Shown here: positions 26,351 through 29,225 of the stretch, in pieces | How the letters are laid out: each line of letters starts with the position of its first letter | Numbering within the stretch: the stretch's first letter is position 1 | DNA from: JANPEZ01 sp031423155 | GTDB lineage: Bacteria > Actinomycetota > UBA4738 > HRBIN12 | Direction: 5' to 3' | DNA length: 29,225 nucleotides | Assembly (NCBI GenBank): GCA_031423155.1 | Contig: JANPEZ010000018.1 | Coordinates: forward strand, 1 to 29,225 | The notes under the pieces: model-generated | What the model was told of the DNA's origin: nothing | Database searches by the model: none | Seen by the model: only the letters and a program-made list of their open reading frames with translations | Position numbers and translations under genes: made by a program

Positions 26351-26422
26351 TATAGTCTGGCGGAGCCACGCTCAGTGGCGGTGCTTGGTCGGGAGGCGCC
26401 CGCAGTCCCGGAGCCGCAGCAC
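26351..26422 (+). promoter_or_regulatory. Promoter and structured 5' leader of the peptide permease gene
   Basis: TATAGT (26351-26356) is a good -10 box. The following leader of about 80 nt can fold into GCCAC (26365-26369)/GTGGC (26375-26379) and then GTGCT (26381-26385)/AGCAC (26418-26422) enclosing CGGGA (26390-26394)/TCCCG (26406-26410). A GGGGGA ribosome binding site (26427-26432) precedes ATG 26442. Two consecutive stems before the start could be a cis-regulatory RNA, but no riboswitch class is recognised. The region 26314-26441 holds no gene. Confidence 0.4.
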
Positions 26423-26441
26423 TTCAGGGGGAAGTTGATAG

Positions 26442-27422
26442 ATGGCCCAGGTAGGGATAGACGCGGCCACCGCGGAGCAACCGGCTCCGTCCGGCGGAGA
26501 CATCGCCGAAGAAGTGATAGGTCGTTCCCCCTGGGAGCTCTTCTGGCGAAGGTTCCGCCGGGACAGGTTCGCGATCGCAGGGCTGGTGGTCATCGCCATC
26601 ATGATCGTTCTAGCGCTGGTGTCCCCCTGGGTATCCAAGAACGTCGCGCACCATGGTCCCAACGAGGTCGACCTGCTCGCGCTCGACGAGTTCGGGCTGC
26701 CCTCCGGCCCCTCGGACGACTACTTCTTCGGAGTGGACGCGACCGGGCGCGACCTGTTCGTGAGGGTGCTCTATGGAGCCCGAACATCTCTGATCGTGGC
26801 CGTGTTCGCCACCGGGATCGCCGTGACTTTGGGAGTGATCCTCGGCCTTACCGCCGGGTTCTACCGCGGCAAGGTCGACACCGTGATCTCGCGCTTCACG
26901 GAGGTGGTCCTGTCCCTGCCGGTGCTGCTGCTGGCGCTGGGGTTGGTGTCGGCTTGCGGAACCTCCAAGACCGGGTGTCTGTTCGGGCTGATCAAGCAAG
27001 GGCTGCTGCTGGTGAGCCTGGTTATCGGGTTGTTCAGCTGGCCCTACATCTTCCGCATCGTGCGTGGACAGGTGCTTTCTCTACGCGAGAAGGAGTTCGT
27101 CGAGGCTGCGCGCTCGCTGGGGGCTTCGAACGGAAGGATCGTCTTTCGAGAGATACTGCCCAATGTGGCTGCTCCGATAATCGTCTACTCGACGCTGATC
27201 ATCCCGGGTAACATCTTGTTCGAAGCGGCACTCTCCTTCCTGGGCATCGGAGTCCCTCAGGAAACGCCCTCTTGGGGGAGGGCTCTTTCGGAGGCCTCTG
27301 CACACATCGAGTCCTGGTGGCTGATGCTGTTCCCAGGTCTCTTCCTGCTTTTCACAACGCTCGCGTTCAACCTGGTGGGGGATGGCCTCCAGGACGCACT
27401 CGATCCCAAGAACTCCAGATAA
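26442..27422 (+). CDS. Oligopeptide/dipeptide ABC transporter permease (DppC/OppC type)
   Basis: A 326-residue inner-membrane permease of a peptide or nickel-type ABC importer. A cytosolic N-terminus of about 30 residues precedes the OppC_N segment (LFWRRFRRDRFAIAGLVVIAIMIVLALVSPW). The region FFGVDATGRDLFVRVLYGARTSL is the family hallmark, and the EAA loop EFVEAARSLGASNGRIVFREI (residues about 218-238) couples to the ATPase. Five or six helices in all, ending FNLVGDGLQDALDPKNSR, the classic OppC end. ATG 26442 has a GGGGGA site about 9 nt upstream. The partner OppB-type permease, usually directly upstream, is absent; apgM is there instead. Confidence 0.93.
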   Translation: MAQVGIDAATAEQPAPSGGDIAEEVIGRSPWELFWRRFRRDRFAIAGLVVIAIMIVLALVSPWVSKNVAHHGPNEVDLLALDEFGLPSGPSDDYFFGVDATGRDLFVRVLYGARTSLIVAVFATGIAVTLGVILGLTAGFYRGKVDTVISRFTEVVLSLPVLLLALGLVSACGTSKTGCLFGLIKQGLLLVSLVIGLFSWPYIFRIVRGQVLSLREKEFVEAARSLGASNGRIVFREILPNVAAPIIVYSTLIIPGNILFEAALSFLGIGVPQETPSWGRALSEASAHIESWWLMLFPGLFLLFTTLAFNLVGDGLQDALDPKNSR

Positions 27423-27543
27423 GCGTATGCATGAGTGGATCACTCCTGATCGAAAGGGGGTCGGGCTAACCACCGGATCCGTTCTACGGCTTCAGATGCG
27501 AAACGTGTTTCATCCGATCGACTCCTTTTGAGAGGGGGGTGCA
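27423..27543 (+). other. Intergenic region with two inverted repeats before the binding protein
   Basis: The 121-nt gap contains a small hairpin GAGTG-GAT-CACTC (27433-27445) soon after the permease stop, and the near-palindrome GATGCGAAACGTGTTTCATC (27495-27514), which may be an operator or stem. A strong ribosome binding site GAGAGGGGGG (27529-27538) precedes GTG 27544. No -10 box is convincing. The gap lets the binding protein be controlled separately from the permease. Confidence 0.35.
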
Positions 27544-29225
27544 GTGAAGAAAGTGATCAGATCGATCGCCCTTGTGGCGGTACTCGCGATGATCGCCGCG
27601 GCTTGTTCGAAGTCCAGCACCACTCCGCCGGAAGATACGGGCGGCGGCGGCACCGAGGCCGTCCAGGGCGGAACGTTGCTCATGGCACAGCTGAGCGACG
27701 TCTACAGCGGGTTCGACCCGCAGAAGGAGTACTCCTCGGTTACGTGGTCGTACTACCGGTGCTGCCTGCTCAGGACCCTGCTGTCCTACACCGGCACGCC
27801 GACCGCCGATGGCGGGACCGAACTTCACCCGGACCTGGCTTCCGAACTGCCCGAGGTTTCGGCCGACGGTCTTACTTGGACCTTCAAGCTGAAGCAGGGC
27901 GTCCACTACGGTGACCCGTTCGGTGACGTCGAGGTGACGGCTCCCGACATCATCCGCGCAGTGGCCCGCACGGCTGACCCCGACGCATCGGTGGGTGGCT
28001 ACTCGGACTACTACGCGGTGATCGAGGGCTTCTCGGACGTGCATGACGGCAAGGCCGACCTGCCCAGCGGCATGGTTGCCACCGACCCCTACACGCTGGA
28101 GGTCCACCTGACCGAGCCTGCCGGTGACCTGGGCTATCGCTTCGCGATGGGGACGACCGCACCGATCCCGCCGATGGGTGATGCCGTGCTCGGAGCCGCC
28201 GACGGGCACACCGCCGACTACGGCCGCTTCATGGTCTCGACGGGTCCCTATCAGTTCCAGGGCGCGGCAGATCTGGACTTCACCGTGCCGGCCAAGTCGC
28301 AGACCCCGGTTGCAGGTTACGAGCCCGGTAAGTCGATCGTGCTCGAGCGAAACCCGAACTACGACCCAGCGACCGATGGCCTTCGTCCGGCGTACCCGGA
28401 CGTCATCCAGGTCTCGATCGGTGGGGACAACAACGACCTGTACAACAAGATCGACGCCGGTGAGCTCGACTTCGTTGTGGACGGGATAGTTCCGCCCGAG
28501 GTCTTGAAGAAGTACTCGGAGGATCCGGCCTTGAAGGCCAGGCTCAACGTGTACAACTCCGACGGGGTTCGGTACCTGTCGTTCAATGTGGCGCAGCCTC
28601 CGTTCGATGACGTGAACGTCCGCAAGGCTGTCAACTTCGTCATCGACAAGGCGGGTATGCGTCAGTTCCGAGGTGGAGAGACCACCGGCGACATAGCCGG
28701 GCACATCATGGTCAACAGCCTCCAGAACAACGAGTTACTGGACTACGACCCGTACGCATCTCCGAACGGGGCCGGTGATGTCGACAAGGCCAAGGAAGCG
28801 ATGAAACTCGCGACCACCTACGACACAGACGGCGACGGCATGTGTGACGTCGACGCATGCAACGACGCTCTGGCGATCACCGACGAAGCCGACCCCTACC
28901 CGAAGCAGGCCGCGCTGATCCAGCAGAACCTGGCCGAGATCGGGATCACGCTCGACGTCAAGCCGTTCGAGCGCGGGACGATGTACGCGAAGTGCTCCGA
29001 CCCCTCGACGCACATGGCGATCTGCCTGGCGCCTGCCTGGGGCAAGGACTACCCCGACGCGTACACGTTCGGAGTTCCGCTGTTCAGCAGCTCGTACCTC
29101 TTCCCGTCCTACGGCAACCTGGCTCTGCTCGGTGCCGACGCGGACTACCTGAAGAAGTACGAGTACACGGTCACGTCCGTGCCGAGCGCCGACGAGAAGA
29201 TCGGCGAGTGCAAGACGGCCACGGG
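27544..29225 (+). CDS. Peptide ABC transporter substrate-binding lipoprotein (family 5), partial
   Basis: An extracytoplasmic binding protein of the SBP_bac_5 (OppA/DppA) family, open to the window end (at least 560 residues). GTG 27544 gives MKKVIRSIALVAVLAMIAAAC with lipobox IAAAC and Cys21, then a Gly/Thr/Pro linker. The domain follows: GGTLLMAQLSDVYSGFDPQ, LASELPEVSADGLTWTFKLKQGVHYGD, STGPYQFQ, LERNPNYDPATDGLRPAYPD and LSFNVAQPPFDDVNVRKAVNFVIDK, all in family order. At about residues 427-441 there is an inserted DTDGDGMCDVDAC, like the calcium-binding loops of thrombospondin type 3 repeats. The C-terminal end is missing, so length cannot be compared. It pairs with the preceding OppC-type permease. 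Ligand unknown; peptides likely. Confidence 0.93.
   Translation, partial: MKKVIRSIALVAVLAMIAAACSKSSTTPPEDTGGGGTEAVQGGTLLMAQLSDVYSGFDPQKEYSSVTWSYYRCCLLRTLLSYTGTPTADGGTELHPDLASELPEVSADGLTWTFKLKQGVHYGDPFGDVEVTAPDIIRAVARTADPDASVGGYSDYYAVIEGFSDVHDGKADLPSGMVATDPYTLEVHLTEPAGDLGYRFAMGTTAPIPPMGDAVLGAADGHTADYGRFMVSTGPYQFQGAADLDFTVPAKSQTPVAGYEPGKSIVLERNPNYDPATDGLRPAYPDVIQVSIGGDNNDLYNKIDAGELDFVVDGIVPPEVLKKYSEDPALKARLNVYNSDGVRYLSFNVAQPPFDDVNVRKAVNFVIDKAGMRQFRGGETTGDIAGHIMVNSLQNNELLDYDPYASPNGAGDVDKAKEAMKLATTYDTDGDGMCDVDACNDALAITDEADPYPKQAALIQQNLAEIGITLDVKPFERGTMYAKCSDPSTHMAICLAPAWGKDYPDAYTFGVPLFSSSYLFPSYGNLALLGADADYLKKYEYTVTSVPSADEKIGECKTAT

Noticed and set aside
26357..26441. Possible SRP RNA or other known small RNA between apgM and the peptide permease
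   Set aside because: The conserved SRP tetraloop-asymmetric loop pattern is absent; only generic stems are seen.
27484..28704. Minus-strand open frame of 406 codons opposite the peptide-binding protein
   Set aside because: The plus strand encodes a clear SBP_bac_5 lipoprotein through the region; the opposite frame shows only composition bias.

Overview
This is a GC-rich, gene-dense chromosomal segment that reads as an actinobacterium, probably from a little-studied lineage. The evidence is gene order and signals. rpsA-coaE is followed by uvrB and uvrA (as in mycobacteria), then uvrC-rapZ-...-gap-pgk-tpiA (the other standard actinobacterial block). Starts are often GTG, genes overlap by 4 nt (GTGA/ATGA), and -10 boxes of the form TANNNT sit 6-7 nt before start codons, the layout of leaderless mRNAs. 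I see no phage, IS element, CRISPR array, tRNA or rRNA.

Layout. Positions 2-3722: end of rpsA, coaE, then a HAD hydrolase / DUF2203 / D-2-hydroxyacid dehydrogenase operon. 3763-5498: a two-gene ABC-2 exporter (DrrA/DrrB type). 5549-8843: a polar amino acid ABC importer (binding lipoprotein, permease, ATPase) plus a coupled membrane-anchored protein. 8884-13515: uvrB, then an amidohydrolase (apparently starting at CTG), a GNAT acetyltransferase and a molybdenum sulfite-oxidase-like enzyme. 13508-13927 (minus strand): a short remnant of a class V aminotransferase gene and a small conserved protein divergent from uvrA. 13971-21971: uvrA, a beta-propeller/blue-copper lipoprotein, uvrC, rapZ and an Arg-rich single-pass membrane protein where yvcK and whiA would be expected. 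22041-26313: gap-pgk-tpiA-apgM, with an archaeal-type phosphoglycerate mutase. 26442-29225: an oligopeptide-type ABC permease and a binding lipoprotein that runs off the end.

How it fits together. The whole UvrABC nucleotide-excision set lies within about 11.6 kb. uvrA and uvrB each have a TGTCGG core 8 nt plus a 3-nt motif tail upstream of the -10, which matches the spacing of the RecA-independent (PafBC-type) DNA-damage promoter of mycobacteria; uvrC lacks it. The glycolytic operon covers glyceraldehyde-3-phosphate to 2-phosphoglycerate in four consecutive genes.

Most of the window is ordinary housekeeping content; I did not find a clearly new multi-gene system. The most interesting points are the shared leaderless damage-type promoters, the Arg-rich membrane protein replacing yvcK-whiA, the propeller-cupredoxin lipoprotein, the collapsed aminotransferase gene, the likely CTG start, and the structured leader before the peptide permease.
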